Program-made: the position numbers and the translations under genes | Shown here: in pieces, positions 36,904 through 44,553 of the stretch | Layout: each line of letters opens with the position of its first letter | How positions within the stretch are numbered: the first letter of the stretch is position 1 | The notes under the pieces: generated by a model | What the model was told of the DNA's origin: nothing | The model's database searches: none | What the model saw: only the letters and a program-made list of their open reading frames with translations | Assembly: GCF_004309355.1 (NCBI RefSeq) | Contig: NZ_BJCC01000009.1 | Span: 124,001-188,000, forward strand | Reading direction: 5' to 3' | Length of the DNA: 64,000 nucleotides | From: Enterococcus florum | Lineage (GTDB): Bacteria; Bacillota; Bacilli; Lactobacillales; Enterococcaceae

Positions 36904-36950
36904 GGCAAGGGATCGGAAGAAGATGACTTCTTTCCCTTGTCGCTTTTTGC
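36904..36950 (+). terminator. intrinsic terminator after LCP gene
   Basis: Outer arms GCAAGGG (36905-36911) and CCCTTGT (36934-36940), inner GAAGAA/TTCTTT pairing, followed by CGCTTTTTG. Confidence 0.65.
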
Positions 36951-36990
36951 TATAATGAGCTATTCATTACCGGATCAAGGGGGCGGCTGC

Positions 36991-37572
36991 ATGAGAAAAT
37001 TGATATCGGCGATCGTATCTGGGATCGCAAGCTATGTTGTGATCTACTTCTTGGCTTTGCCGACATTGACGCGCTATCCGCGGTTAGCGGGAGTGATGGA
37101 GCGGTTTGCGTTTACCGATGAGGCCTTGTGGTTGTTTCTTTTTTTGAGCTTGTGGTTGTTTTATGTGCAGTGGGAGCGACGACGGCTGTCGGTGGTTTAT
37201 CTGTACTTGTTTTATAGTGTGTACGGGTTGCTGCTGTTTATTGTGCTGTTTACAAAGGCGCAGCAATATCATTCGCTGAATGTGAATCCTTTTGAAATGC
37301 CGTTGCGGACGGGGACACAAGCGGCAGAATTCTTATTAAATGTGGTCTATTTTATTCCGTTAGGTATTTTGTATGGGATTCGGGCGAGTTGGAAAGAAGC
37401 AGTGTTTCTGTCCATAGCGACGATTTTGGGAGTGGAAACACTGCAGTATGTGTTTTATTTGGGAACCTTTGATATTTGGGATATTTTCACAAATTTGGCG
37501 GGCTGTGGGCTTGGCTATCTGATGTGTGCTAAAATGAAGGTGCGATTTGTAGAGGAGCAAAAGGGTATGTGA
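36991..37572 (+). CDS. VanZ-like membrane protein
   Basis: Membrane protein of 193 residues with five helices and the VanZ-like signature: NPFEMPLRTGTQAAEFLLNV, YFIPLGILYGI near 128, and VETLQYVFYLGTFDIWDIFTNLAGCGLGY near 150-180. The family affects teicoplanin susceptibility in some strains, but no vanHAX genes are here and most members are of unknown role. Start at 36991 with AAGGGGG seven bases upstream. The following small gene begins 17 bases after the stop, so the two form a small operon. Confidence 0.88.
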   Translation: MRKLISAIVSGIASYVVIYFLALPTLTRYPRLAGVMERFAFTDEALWLFLFLSLWLFYVQWERRRLSVVYLYLFYSVYGLLLFIVLFTKAQQYHSLNVNPFEMPLRTGTQAAEFLLNVVYFIPLGILYGIRASWKEAVFLSIATILGVETLQYVFYLGTFDIWDIFTNLAGCGLGYLMCAKMKVRFVEEQKGM

Positions 37573-37589
37573 AGTGGGGGGATCAAGCG

Positions 37590-37907
37590 ATGGAGTCATT
37601 TTCGTATCGGGGACTGAAGATCACACCGGTTCAAACGAAGTGGATGCTAAAGGAGTTAGCTTCATATATGACGTTTGAAGGGGCGATCACGTATGAGCGT
37701 TTGAAGGAAGATGAGTTTAATTATTATTTGATGCCTAAGCGGGATTTGCTGCAGCTGTTGGAAAGGGTGGCTCCTTCGAATCAGGAGCCGGTGATCGTCT
37801 ATCGTGTTGAAGGCACATTGGTGACCAATCACCTAAAGAATGAAGAGATTCGTGGAGAATATTTGGCAACACGCTGGGGGTTCCTGCAGCTGGTTTGTAA
37901 GGAATGA
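37590..37907 (+). CDS. small protein of unknown function
   Basis: A 105-residue soluble protein not recognised by me. Start at ATG 37590 with GGGGG eight bases upstream; a GTG at 37569 overlaps the stop of the VanZ-like gene and is less likely. It has no signal peptide or membrane helix; sequence such as SYRGLKITPVQTKWMLKELA and VIVYRVEGTLVTNHLKNEEI looks like a mixed alpha/beta fold. Possibly co-transcribed with the VanZ-like gene, then closed by a strong terminator. Confidence 0.65.
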   Translation: MESFSYRGLKITPVQTKWMLKELASYMTFEGAITYERLKEDEFNYYLMPKRDLLQLLERVAPSNQEPVIVYRVEGTLVTNHLKNEEIRGEYLATRWGFLQLVCKE

Positions 37908-37943
37908 AACAGAGATGCTGTTGGGGCATCTCTGTTTCTTTTG
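37907..37943 (+). terminator. intrinsic terminator
   Basis: Arms AAACAGAGATGC (37907-37918) and GCATCTCTGTTT (37926-37937), then CTTTTG. Confidence 0.85.
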
Positions 37944-37985
37944 TATGTGCAAGATTTCTGTTCTCTGGATGAGAGTTATTCGGAT

Positions 37986-38879
37986 TTAACGGAAGCTTCC
38001 CCAACTTGGAGCGGTACGTGTTTGTCCGTTCGTAGGACCTGTAGCAAGGTAAGCACAGCTGCCGTCTTGCCTAGGTTGGCGAATCCAGACGTACCCGTTT
38101 TGATGGGCAAAGGCATCGTAATGAACCTCTGCTCCAGACGGTAAGACGGCAAGACTCGCGGCTGTCCGGTCTGGGGCAGTTCGTAGATGAATGGCTGTGT
38201 TCAATGTAAAAATTCCTTTTTCTGCGTGTCCCCAGCTGGTCTCAGGAGCTGGGGCTTTTTGTGTGCCCTCCGTAAAATAGCTGAGGGATTTGTTGCTGGC
38301 CAGACGGCTGAGATCAAGTGGACCGGAGTACCCTACCAAACAGCCTTGGGAAGTGTATTGATGCAGATCGTAGGCTTGACTGGCTGTTGGATCGGCACCC
38401 TGATAAATGCCTGTGTTGGCTCCATAGGTCGGCAGCCAAAGACCATCGAAGGATTCAATGGCTAGGTTAAGTTGTCGGAACAGGTGGTTGGCGACATAGG
38501 CGCCAACTTTTGCGTTTGAAAGCTCTTTCAATTTTTGGCGGTAAGCTTCAACGCCGCGTCTCATGTCGGGCATGGAGAATTCTTCTACATCCAGCCAGTA
38601 GAAGCTTGGTTTGAATTGTTTGGCACGTTCGTAAAACACACGGGCTTCGTCCTGCATATCTGCAATACTGGTTCCGCGGACCCAAGCGTAGACGGCTACG
38701 GGAATTCCCAATGCTTGAAATTGCGGGATATGCGTTTTGTAGTGCTTGTCTTCGTAAGCTGAACCATATTGGACACGGACGATCACGTGGTCGATTTGTT
38801 TAGCAAGTTGAGCATAATGGAGTGTTTGTGGTGGTTGCCATTCACTGATATCTAAAATTAATGGAGAGGGGTGAGTCAT
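37986..38879 (-). CDS. GH25 lysozyme with SH3b domain, no signal peptide
   Basis: Muramidase of 297 residues, cutting the MurNAc-GlcNAc bond of peptidoglycan. GH25 barrel: Asp10 in LILDISEW and Asp97/Glu99 in FYWLDVEEF are the catalytic acids. The C-terminal part (about 225-297) is a phage-type SH3 wall-binding domain (HLRTAPDRTAASLAVLPSGA, YVWIRQPRQ, YLATGP). There is no signal peptide, as in phage endolysins and some lytic competence effectors. I use ATG 38879 (AAGGA six bases upstream); ATG 38885 touches the site. It lies 16 bases after the ComK-like gene on the same strand, with no phage genes nearby. Confidence 0.88.
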   Translation of the reverse strand: MTHPSPLILDISEWQPPQTLHYAQLAKQIDHVIVRVQYGSAYEDKHYKTHIPQFQALGIPVAVYAWVRGTSIADMQDEARVFYERAKQFKPSFYWLDVEEFSMPDMRRGVEAYRQKLKELSNAKVGAYVANHLFRQLNLAIESFDGLWLPTYGANTGIYQGADPTASQAYDLHQYTSQGCLVGYSGPLDLSRLASNKSLSYFTEGTQKAPAPETSWGHAEKGIFTLNTAIHLRTAPDRTAASLAVLPSGAEVHYDAFAHQNGYVWIRQPRQDGSCAYLATGPTNGQTRTAPSWGSFR

Positions 38880-38895
38880 ATGCATTCCTTCTTTC

Positions 38896-39621
38896 TTAAA
38901 TTGCGTTTGAATCGAGCTTGTTGTACAGGTCCATCAGTTTCAATTTTTCATAGCGTTCACGAAATGCTCCTGGTTGGATCGGCCATTTTTCCAGCATGGT
39001 TGATTTGCTGAGCTGACGCCCCATCGGAGTATCCGGCAAATCGAGAAAGTCTAATGGATGTGTGCCTTTGCGTAGTTCAAAGCGGTGCTCACAACGATAA
39101 AGCGCCAGAAAAAGAGCGGCTTTTTCCAGATTTGTGAGAGCACTGCGGTACAAGACGGGCAGTTCGATGATCGATCCGTCAATCATTTCGCAATAGGCTC
39201 GTTTATTTTTGGAGAATAAGCGATAGACTTCTAAGGTGTTTAGCCAAATACAATGCCTTGGGGCTTCCATCGGAACAAGTGAAAAATAGAGATTGGAGAC
39301 AGGTACTTTGTAAGAGGGCAGCAAACGAAACTGGCGAAAGGTACGAATCAAAATCTGATAGTTGCTAAAACTGTTGGCTTGGTTGAAGCGATCGAGGGTG
39401 GCTCGGGTGGTTCCTTCTGAAATGAACGGTTTTCCATCCCGCAGAACCAGTGTTTCATTTCGTCCGTAAATCGGAACCAGAGCAGAAATCTTGCTGCAGT
39501 CATAATGATTGAAAACCGTCGCTTTTTCAAGCAGCGAAATCCAATAAGGGTCTTGAATATTGCTTTTTAAGATCTTTTCCTGAGGTTCAGATTGAAATGG
39601 TAAAATGAGTGCTTCTGACAT
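38896..39621 (-). CDS. ComK-family transcription factor
   Basis: A 241-residue soluble protein that I read as a ComK homologue, the master activator of DNA-uptake genes in Bacillus. The central region follows ComK: the segment VPVSNLYFSLVPMEAPRHCI corresponds to its DPSNQIFLFPTLS-STRPQCGWIS region, and CEMIDGSIIELPVLYRSAL to VTFSNGKTMELPISYNSFE. N- and C-terminal extensions make it longer than Bacillus ComK (192). I prefer the start at 39621 (AAAGGA nine bases upstream) to two nearer ATGs. Probable operon with the lysozyme gene; divergent from the sigma factor across a 167-base AT-rich region. Identification by eye only. Confidence 0.7.
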   Translation of the reverse strand: MSEALILPFQSEPQEKILKSNIQDPYWISLLEKATVFNHYDCSKISALVPIYGRNETLVLRDGKPFISEGTTRATLDRFNQANSFSNYQILIRTFRQFRLLPSYKVPVSNLYFSLVPMEAPRHCIWLNTLEVYRLFSKNKRAYCEMIDGSIIELPVLYRSALTNLEKAALFLALYRCEHRFELRKGTHPLDFLDLPDTPMGRQLSKSTMLEKWPIQPGAFRERYEKLKLMDLYNKLDSNAI

Positions 39622-39710
39622 TGACATCATCCTTTCTGATAGTATTTGTTCTTTTATTATATATAATCTTAAGGGGTTGTGCGTACTCGTAATTTTTTAT
39701 TTATATTTAC

Positions 39711-39765
39711 AAAATTGCAATTTTACATGTTTTCCAATGTTTTGTATGGTTTTTATGCCGGCCGG
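39711..39765. promoter_or_regulatory. palindromes in comK-like/sigma divergent promoter region
   Basis: Perfect 14-bp palindrome AAAATTGCAATTTT (39711-39724), which resembles the A4-Nx-T4 half-boxes bound by ComK, and a GC-rich 8-bp palindrome CCGGCCGG (39758-39765) in an otherwise AT-rich stretch. TATAAT sequences for the minus-strand gene lie near 39661. Both could be shared operators. Confidence 0.4.
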
Positions 39766-39788
39766 ACAAAAAAATAAGGAGAATTTGT

Positions 39789-40304
39789 ATGTCTGAAATG
39801 GAAAAAGAAAAATTGCTGGAAAAATATCAAATGTTATTTTATAAAGTGTTGCACCATTGTCAGGTGAAGAGCAGTGATCCGAATTACGAGGATTATCTTC
39901 AGACGTTGCGTATCCTTTTGCTGCAAACAGCCGAACAGAAGGATCTAACGATGCCAGATCGCTCTTTGATCGCGTATCTTTTTCAATTGTTTGCTTGGCG
40001 TGTGAGAGACCTGCAGCGAAAAGAATGGCGTTCGCAAGCGCTTTTTGAACGTGCCTGTGAAGAATATCGATCGGCAGAACATGGACCTTCGGTGGAACGG
40101 CTGGAATACAGCGATTTGATCGAACGAATATGGGAAGATCTGTCAATCGGAGAAAAACGCTATATCGTGCTGCACTGCTATCGTGGGTTCACTATTTCAG
40201 AAATCGCGGATTATTATCGGGTCAGTGTTCAAGCGGTATACCGTTGGCGGGATCGTTTGAGGAAGCGTTGTCGGGCGATCGATTTTTTTGCGGAGAAGGG
40301 GTGA
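39789..40304 (+). CDS. small sigma-70 family factor (SigH/ComX-like)
   Basis: A 171-residue alternative sigma factor with a region-2-like N-terminal half (FYKVLHHCQVKSSDPNYEDYLQ, then LIAYLFQLFAWRVRDLQRKEW near 58-80) and a region-4 helix-turn-helix (LSIGEKRYIVLHCYRGFTISEIADYYRVSVQAVYRWRDRLRKR, described here by its ends LSIGEKR at about 118 and RDRLRKR at about 160). Size and layout are like ComX/SigH-type factors rather than ECF factors with anti-sigma partners; no anti-sigma gene is adjacent. GGAG precedes the ATG. It is divergent from a ComK-like gene and precedes DUF1659/DUF2922 genes, an association seen in other Firmicutes. Confidence 0.75.
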   Translation: MSEMEKEKLLEKYQMLFYKVLHHCQVKSSDPNYEDYLQTLRILLLQTAEQKDLTMPDRSLIAYLFQLFAWRVRDLQRKEWRSQALFERACEEYRSAEHGPSVERLEYSDLIERIWEDLSIGEKRYIVLHCYRGFTISEIADYYRVSVQAVYRWRDRLRKRCRAIDFFAEKG

Positions 40305-40332
40305 AAAAACGTGTTGTTCCTCGTTTATAGGG

Positions 40333-40358
40333 GTGTAAGGCAATCGCGATACTTACAC
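40333..40358 (+). promoter_or_regulatory. inverted repeat upstream of DUF1659 gene
   Basis: Arms GTGTAAG (40333-40339) and CTTACAC (40352-40358), 12-base loop, directly before the AAGGAGG site. No T-run; either an operator or a leader hairpin. Confidence 0.35.
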
Positions 40359-40378
40359 TAACTATCAAGGAGGAATCG

Positions 40379-40588
40379 ATGATGCAGCAAAGATTGAGTA
40401 CCAAATTACAGGTTCAATTGGAACAAGCGGGTGCTGACAAGCTGAACAAGATCAACTTTTCGAATGTCGTAGCTGACCCTGCTGAGGAAAAGGTGATTGA
40501 ATTAGCAGAGATTATGGAACGCATGGCTGTCGCAGGAAACAGCTTGGACGGTGTGATCGTAACGAGTCAATCTCGGATCACAAAATAA
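40379..40588 (+). CDS. DUF1659 small protein
   Basis: A 69-residue protein (or 68 from the second ATG at 40382) of the DUF1659 type. It has the QRLSTKLQVQLEQ opening and the RITKLxF-like strand SFSNVVADPAEEKV (here INFSNVVADPAEEKV), with a C-terminal helix. Function unknown. AAGGAGG lies five bases before the first ATG. DUF1659 and DUF2922 genes usually occur as a pair, often after a sigma factor; all three are present here in one direction, so they are probably one expression unit controlled by the sigma factor. Confidence 0.75.
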   Translation: MMQQRLSTKLQVQLEQAGADKLNKINFSNVVADPAEEKVIELAEIMERMAVAGNSLDGVIVTSQSRITK

Positions 40589-40633
40589 CTGACCGAGGAG
40601 AAACTAGAAAATACTACCGAAGGAGGAAACACC

Positions 40634-40846
40634 ATGTTAAAGTTATCCGTAGCATTTGAAACCAGCGAGGGAAAGGTCCATCGTTGGAATTACAAGGAAC
40701 CCAATCAAGAGCTGACGTCAGAAGAAATCAAGACGGAGATGGACAAGCTCTGCGGTCTAGGCATTTTTGAAAAAAACGGGGTACGATTGTACGAACGGGC
40801 GTCTAGCGCCAAATATGTTGAGACCATCGAAACACCGGTCTTTTAA
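40634..40846 (+). CDS. DUF2922 small protein
   Basis: A 70-residue protein of the DUF2922 type: LKLSVAFETSEGKVHRWNY, LTSEEIKTEMDKL and the end GVRLYERASSAKYVETIETPVF. The usual features are a beta hairpin followed by a helix and another hairpin; role unknown. GGAGG precedes the ATG by seven bases. Second half of the DUF1659/DUF2922 pair, 45 bases downstream of it. Confidence 0.78.
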   Translation: MLKLSVAFETSEGKVHRWNYKEPNQELTSEEIKTEMDKLCGLGIFEKNGVRLYERASSAKYVETIETPVF

Positions 40847-40854
40847 ATAAAAAA

Positions 40855-40889
40855 GTGAACACTGATCCAGCGTCAGTGTTCACAATTCT
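40855..40889. terminator. hairpin after DUF2922 gene
   Basis: Perfect arms GTGAACACTGA (40855-40865) and TCAGTGTTCAC (40873-40883). The following T content is weak (AATTCTT), while an A-run precedes it, so termination may be partial on the plus strand. Confidence 0.6.
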
Positions 40890-40910
40890 TGAACGAGGGA
40901 GGGAAGGACG

Positions 40911-41291
40911 ATGCAGGAGCAACCATTTACGATGGAGCAGCTGTTCCGACTAAAACGACAAACATTGGAAAAACGGATCTTTGCTTACTATGACCAAACC
41001 AAAAATGAGGCGAACACGCTTAAACTCCTAGTGGTCCTCCAAGTGAGAGATCGTATTGGTTTTGAAGATTTTTCTTGGTTCCTGTGTGAGTTGGTCCGTT
41101 CCCTCTATCGTTTGCGTGTCACGCATGCAATGAAACGCTATCTCTTTTATTTCCAGCATTATTTTTCACCAGCAGAGTGGCAGCAGCTTTTGCAGCGTTT
41201 ATTTCCTGAAAAACGCCGCTTGACACCAAATGTGTTTAAGCTGTTGACCTGGCTGCTGTCAAATCAGCCACCGCTGGTTTATCGATGTTGA
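40911..41291 (+). CDS. unknown protein in sigma/ComK-like island
   Basis: A 126-residue, highly helical, basic and aromatic-rich protein that I do not recognise. No signal peptide or membrane helix is obvious. It has repeated amphipathic helices (FTMEQLFRLKRQTLEKRIFAY, LKLLVVLQVRDRIGFEDF, AMKRYLFYFQHYFSPAEW). GAGGGAGG lies upstream of the ATG. Its stop is four bases from the stop of the convergent Rgg-like gene. It may belong to the same island, possibly as a sigma-controlled or peptide-sensor-controlled gene; this is only positional. Confidence 0.6.
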   Translation: MQEQPFTMEQLFRLKRQTLEKRIFAYYDQTKNEANTLKLLVVLQVRDRIGFEDFSWFLCELVRSLYRLRVTHAMKRYLFYFQHYFSPAEWQQLLQRLFPEKRRLTPNVFKLLTWLLSNQPPLVYRC

Positions 41292-41295
41292 TTCA

Positions 41296-42111
41296 TTACA
41301 GCCAATATTTTAACAGGTTGATCAAATAAAAATTTCGATTGATCCGCGCATACTGATCGGCCTTTTCCAATAGATCCACACGCATTTTTTCTTTAGTAGA
41401 TTGCTGCAGGGCTTTCTCAAAATAAAGCAGATCCAAGCCTTCTGTCAGCTTATGCTCTTGGATCAGTTGAATCCCTTCATCACACAGCTTCATTGCTTTT
41501 TGGGCCTCGCCAATGCAGGCGTAAAATTGGGACGATTTATAGTACAAAGACGCTAACTTTTTTGTATTCGGGGCTCTGTTTTTCATGGTCAAGGCATAGT
41601 CAAAGTAATGCTTTGCACGATGCCATTCATTATTTTGCTGGTAATAATAGGCGATGCCTTTCAACACCAGCAATTCATACAGTGGATCATCTTGCACCAA
41701 ATTCAGTGCTCGTTGGTAAGAAAGCAGTACATGATGGATATTTTCGTTTGCGTGCAGCTCCGCATAGCCTTTTAAATACAACAGGTGACCAGCTTGAATG
41801 GTGTCTTGAACAGGCAGCAGTGGAAGATAAGACTCAAGCAGGGAAAGGACCGATTTGAATTCATGGCGTGCATTCAGAGCTTCGATGAGACGGATCAATT
41901 GTACGGGGTCAGTCAATACGCGTTTGGGAATAACGGCATCGTAAGGCAGCGCTAACTGGTGACACAATGCTAAAATCACATTTTGTTTCCCATGGTTGTG
42001 GTCTTCGATTCGGGTCAACTCGGAGACGCTGCAGTAATCGCAGGCTGCTTGTGCTTTGGTCAGTTTTAAATGAAGCCGCTGATTTTTGATCACTTTTCCG
42101 AATACCTGCAT
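41296..42111 (-). CDS. Rgg/RRNPP-like regulator (HTH plus TPR-like repeats)
   Basis: Transcription factor of 271 residues. Residues 1-62 form an XRE-type helix-turn-helix (FGKVIKNQRLHLKLTKAQAA, SVSELTRIEDHNHGKQNVI); the rest is built of helical hairpins like TPRs (LLYLKGYAELHANENIHHVL, YYQQNNEWHRAKHYFDYAL, YYKSSQFYACIGEAQKAMKL). This architecture is shared by Rgg/MutR and PlcR-type sensors of imported short peptides. No obvious pheromone gene was seen next to it. AGGGAG lies upstream of the ATG. Convergent with the unknown gene 40911. Confidence 0.78.
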   Translation of the reverse strand: MQVFGKVIKNQRLHLKLTKAQAACDYCSVSELTRIEDHNHGKQNVILALCHQLALPYDAVIPKRVLTDPVQLIRLIEALNARHEFKSVLSLLESYLPLLPVQDTIQAGHLLYLKGYAELHANENIHHVLLSYQRALNLVQDDPLYELLVLKGIAYYYQQNNEWHRAKHYFDYALTMKNRAPNTKKLASLYYKSSQFYACIGEAQKAMKLCDEGIQLIQEHKLTEGLDLLYFEKALQQSTKEKMRVDLLEKADQYARINRNFYLINLLKYWL

Positions 42112-42260
42112 CCAATCATCTCCCTATTTTTTATACATTAATTTTAAATGGCATATCCATAAAAAACAAATGATAAATAGTTCCAGAAACAGATTTTTTG
42201 ATTCTCGAAATAAAACATGATACCTTTGGCTTATAAAAAGTAAGTTATGGAGGAGCCGAT

Positions 42261-42875
42261 ATGAAAACCTTATACCAACCAGGTGAAGCAGGGGGAAAAA
42301 ATTTGCTTTTGCTTCATGGAACAGGTGGAGACGAAACCTCTCTTGTGGATATTGCCCGATTTCTTGATGGGAGCTGCCGTATCGTGTCTTTTCGCGGAGA
42401 AATCCAAGAGGACGGGATGAATCGCTTTTTCAAACGCAACGGCTTGAATCAATTTGATTTTGAGAGCCTGGAGCAGGAAAGCGATCATTTATTAGCTGCC
42501 ATTGAAAAAGAAAGTGCCGAGAAGGGCGTTGCAATGGAAGACTGGATTCTTGTGGGGTATTCAAATGGGGCGAACATCGCCGCTCATTTATTGTTAGAGA
42601 GAAAAACCCCCTTGCGTCAAGGAATCTTTTTTCACCCGATGTCTTTGGAGGTGCATACGCAACAATTTGAGCTGTCTGATAAGCGCGTTTGGCTGTCCTA
42701 TGGTGGCGAAAAGGACCCTATCGTCAGCCGAGAATCGTTTGATGAATTGGTGAAGGCCTTTCAAACTCGACAGGCGGATGTCACGATCGAGCAAACGGAG
42801 CGAGGCCATCAGCTGGATATGAGCGAACTGCAATCCGCCAAGACATGGCTAGATAGTCAATCGACAGCAAAATAA
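42261..42875 (+). CDS. alpha/beta-hydrolase (phospholipase/carboxylesterase family)
   Basis: Cytosolic esterase of 204 residues. LLLLHGTGGDETSL near 15-28 forms the oxyanion region; the nucleophile elbow is GYSNG (Ser101), with Asp152 in GGEKDPIV and His183 in ERGHQL completing the triad. This matches the YpfH/carboxylesterase-2 group, often linked to small ester or aromatic-compound hydrolysis. No glyoxalase partner is adjacent, though such pairs are common. GGAGG precedes the ATG. Single gene. Confidence 0.85.
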   Translation: MKTLYQPGEAGGKNLLLLHGTGGDETSLVDIARFLDGSCRIVSFRGEIQEDGMNRFFKRNGLNQFDFESLEQESDHLLAAIEKESAEKGVAMEDWILVGYSNGANIAAHLLLERKTPLRQGIFFHPMSLEVHTQQFELSDKRVWLSYGGEKDPIVSRESFDELVKAFQTRQADVTIEQTERGHQLDMSELQSAKTWLDSQSTAK

Positions 42876-42942
42876 GCAGATAACTTGCTTAAAACAGGAA
42901 TTGCGCCTACTCTTAGGGTATTAAAAAAAGGGGGCATCCGCT

Positions 42943-43164
42943 ATGTCAGACATCAAAAAAGATGCAAGAGACTTAAAAGACAAGACCAAAGGTGAAGCAA
43001 ATGAGACCGCTGGAAAAGTCAGAGGCGATAAAGAGCAAGAAATGAAAGGCAAAGGACAATCGTTCGGAGCTGAAGTCAAAAAGGATGCGCGTGAATTAGG
43101 CGATGACATCAAAAGAGAAGCACGCAAGCTTAAAGATAAATTTGATAAGAAGAAAGACGAATAA
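42943..43164 (+). CDS. CsbD-like stress protein
   Basis: A 73-residue, very hydrophilic and Lys/Asp-rich protein (DLKDKTKGEANETAGKVRGD) of the CsbD-like group, small general-stress proteins without known activity. GGGGGC lies near the site upstream of the ATG. The internal repetition of KKDAR-LKDK units at both ends (residues 5-15 and 46-70) suggests two similar amphipathic helices. Followed by a strong terminator. Confidence 0.8.
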   Translation: MSDIKKDARDLKDKTKGEANETAGKVRGDKEQEMKGKGQSFGAEVKKDARELGDDIKREARKLKDKFDKKKDE

Positions 43165-43165
43165 G

Positions 43166-43206
43166 AAAAAGCTGCTGGAGTGAATGCTTCAGCAGCTTTT
43201 TCTTTA
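43166..43206 (+). terminator. intrinsic terminator after CsbD-like gene
   Basis: Arms AAAAAGCTGCTG (43166-43177) and CAGCAGCTTTTT (43190-43201), then CTTT. Confidence 0.85.
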
Positions 43207-43416
43207 TTCAGTGAAGAACGTTTTGCAGGTCTAGTTGATCGCAGCATTTCAGATAAAGATGTCCCGTTACACATCCGAAAATGTCTTCAAGATTTTTCAA
43301 AAACGGACATCGTGCAGCAGAGTGATTCCATTCGTCTTGAAGGAGGACATTCTCAATTCATCGCAAAAATTTAAAAAAAGAATCGGTCTTCGAAGGACGT
43401 CTAGACGGAATGGTGG
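43202..43416. other. non-coding stretch, possible coding remnant
   Basis: Between the CsbD terminator and the asd promoter. A 55-codon open stretch (about 43207-43374, EERFAGLVDRSISDKDVPLH and onwards) has protein-like composition but no start or ribosome site and runs out of the terminator. It may be the tail of a lost gene; no family recognised. Confidence 0.35.
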
Positions 43417-43444
43417 TTGCCTTTTGGTCTATCTGTGATAGAAT
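43417..43444 (+). promoter_or_regulatory. asd promoter
   Basis: TTGCCT (43417-43422), 16 bases, TAGAAT (43439-43444) with an extended TG at 43436-43437. Confidence 0.55.
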
Positions 43445-43478
43445 ATTTAAAATACTATGAGTTGAGAGAGTGATTATC

Positions 43479-44513
43479 ATGAGAAAAGTGAACGTGGCAG
43501 TAGTTGGCGCAAGCGGCGCAGTAGGAACACAAATGATCCAAATGCTGGAAGAAACGAGTATGCCCTTGGGCGAAGTCAAATTTTTGGCTTCTTTTCGCTC
43601 TGCGGGAAAAGAATTGACTTTTAAGGGTGAGACCAAAGTTATTGAAGAGCTGGTTCCTGAATCTTTTGAGGGCGTTGATCTGGCGCTATTTTCCGCTGGT
43701 GGCGGTATCTCAGCGAAATTTGCTCCTGAAGCAGTCAAACGTGGTGCAGTCGTTGTCGACAACACGAGTCATTTCCGGATGGCCGAAGATGTACCGCTGG
43801 TAGTACCGGAAGTCAATCCCGAGGCATTGCGTCAGCACAACGGCATCATCGCCAATCCAAATTGTTCTACGATTCAAATGATGGTCGCTCTAGAGCCAGT
43901 GCGCAAGGCGTTTGGCTTAAAACGAATCATCGTGTCGACTTACCAAGCAGTCTCTGGTGCGGGGAATCAAGCGATCGAGGAATTAAAAACACAAACGCAG
44001 CAGTTTCTAAACGGTGAGGAGATGGCTGCAAACATCTTGCCTTGCGGGGGAGACAAGAAGCATTATCCATTGGCCTTCAACGCGCTTCCACAAATTGATG
44101 TCTTTGCAGAAGAAGGCTATACCTACGAAGAGTGGAAAATGGTCAATGAGACCAAAAAGATCATGGAAGACGACAGCATTCAAGTGTCCGCGACCTGTGT
44201 GCGGATTCCTGTATTGTCCGGGCATTCTGAATCGATCTATATCGAAACGGAAAAACCAGCAACTGTAGCAGAGATCCAAGCGGTGATCGCTGCAGCACCA
44301 GGCGCTGTTTTGGAAGATGATCCAAGTACTCAGCTTTATCCGCAGGCATTGAACAGTGTTGGAAAGAAAGAAACCTTTGTTGGCCGTATCCGCAAAGATA
44401 TCGACGTCGACACAGGTGTCCATATGTGGGTCGTGTCAGACAATTTGCTGAAAGGGGCCGCATGGAATTCGGTCCAAATCGCTGAAACCATGGTTGAAAT
44501 GAACTTGATATAA
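43479..44513 (+). CDS. asd: aspartate-semialdehyde dehydrogenase
   Basis: NADPH-dependent reductase of beta-aspartyl phosphate to aspartate semialdehyde, the branch point to lysine/diaminopimelate, threonine and methionine. The 344-residue product has [14 protein letters not shown] at 6-19, catalytic Cys129 in NPNCSTIQM and the substrate-binding [15 protein letters not shown] near 155. I use ATG 43479 with GAGAGAG upstream; a GTG at 43470 is inside that site. No lysine riboswitch was seen upstream. Monocistronic, and followed by a probable asd-RNA-like non-coding RNA. Confidence 0.95.
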   Translation: MRKVNVAVVGASGAVGTQMIQMLEETSMPLGEVKFLASFRSAGKELTFKGETKVIEELVPESFEGVDLALFSAGGGISAKFAPEAVKRGAVVVDNTSHFRMAEDVPLVVPEVNPEALRQHNGIIANPNCSTIQMMVALEPVRKAFGLKRIIVSTYQAVSGAGNQAIEELKTQTQQFLNGEEMAANILPCGGDKKHYPLAFNALPQIDVFAEEGYTYEEWKMVNETKKIMEDDSIQVSATCVRIPVLSGHSESIYIETEKPATVAEIQAVIAAAPGAVLEDDPSTQLYPQALNSVGKKETFVGRIRKDIDVDTGVHMWVVSDNLLKGAAWNSVQIAETMVEMNLI

Positions 44514-44521
44514 CATCACAG

Positions 44522-44553
44522 AGAGCCCTTTTCTTCAAAAGGGTTCTTTTTGT
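44522..44553 (+). terminator. intrinsic terminator after asd
   Basis: Arms AGAGCCCTTTT (44522-44532) and AAAAGGGTTCT (44537-44547), then TTTT. Confidence 0.85.

Noticed and set aside
36991-37572. VanZ-like gene as a sign of glycopeptide resistance
   Set aside because: No vanH, vanA/C/D, vanX or vanRS genes in the window; VanZ-like proteins are common without any resistance cluster.
37986-38879. Endolysin as evidence of a prophage
   Set aside because: No holin, portal, tail or terminase gene nearby; neighbours are regulators and small DUF proteins, so an isolated lysozyme is a better reading.
43417-43478. Lysine riboswitch in front of asd
   Set aside because: The promoter lies only about 35 bases before the start codon, leaving no room for an L-box.
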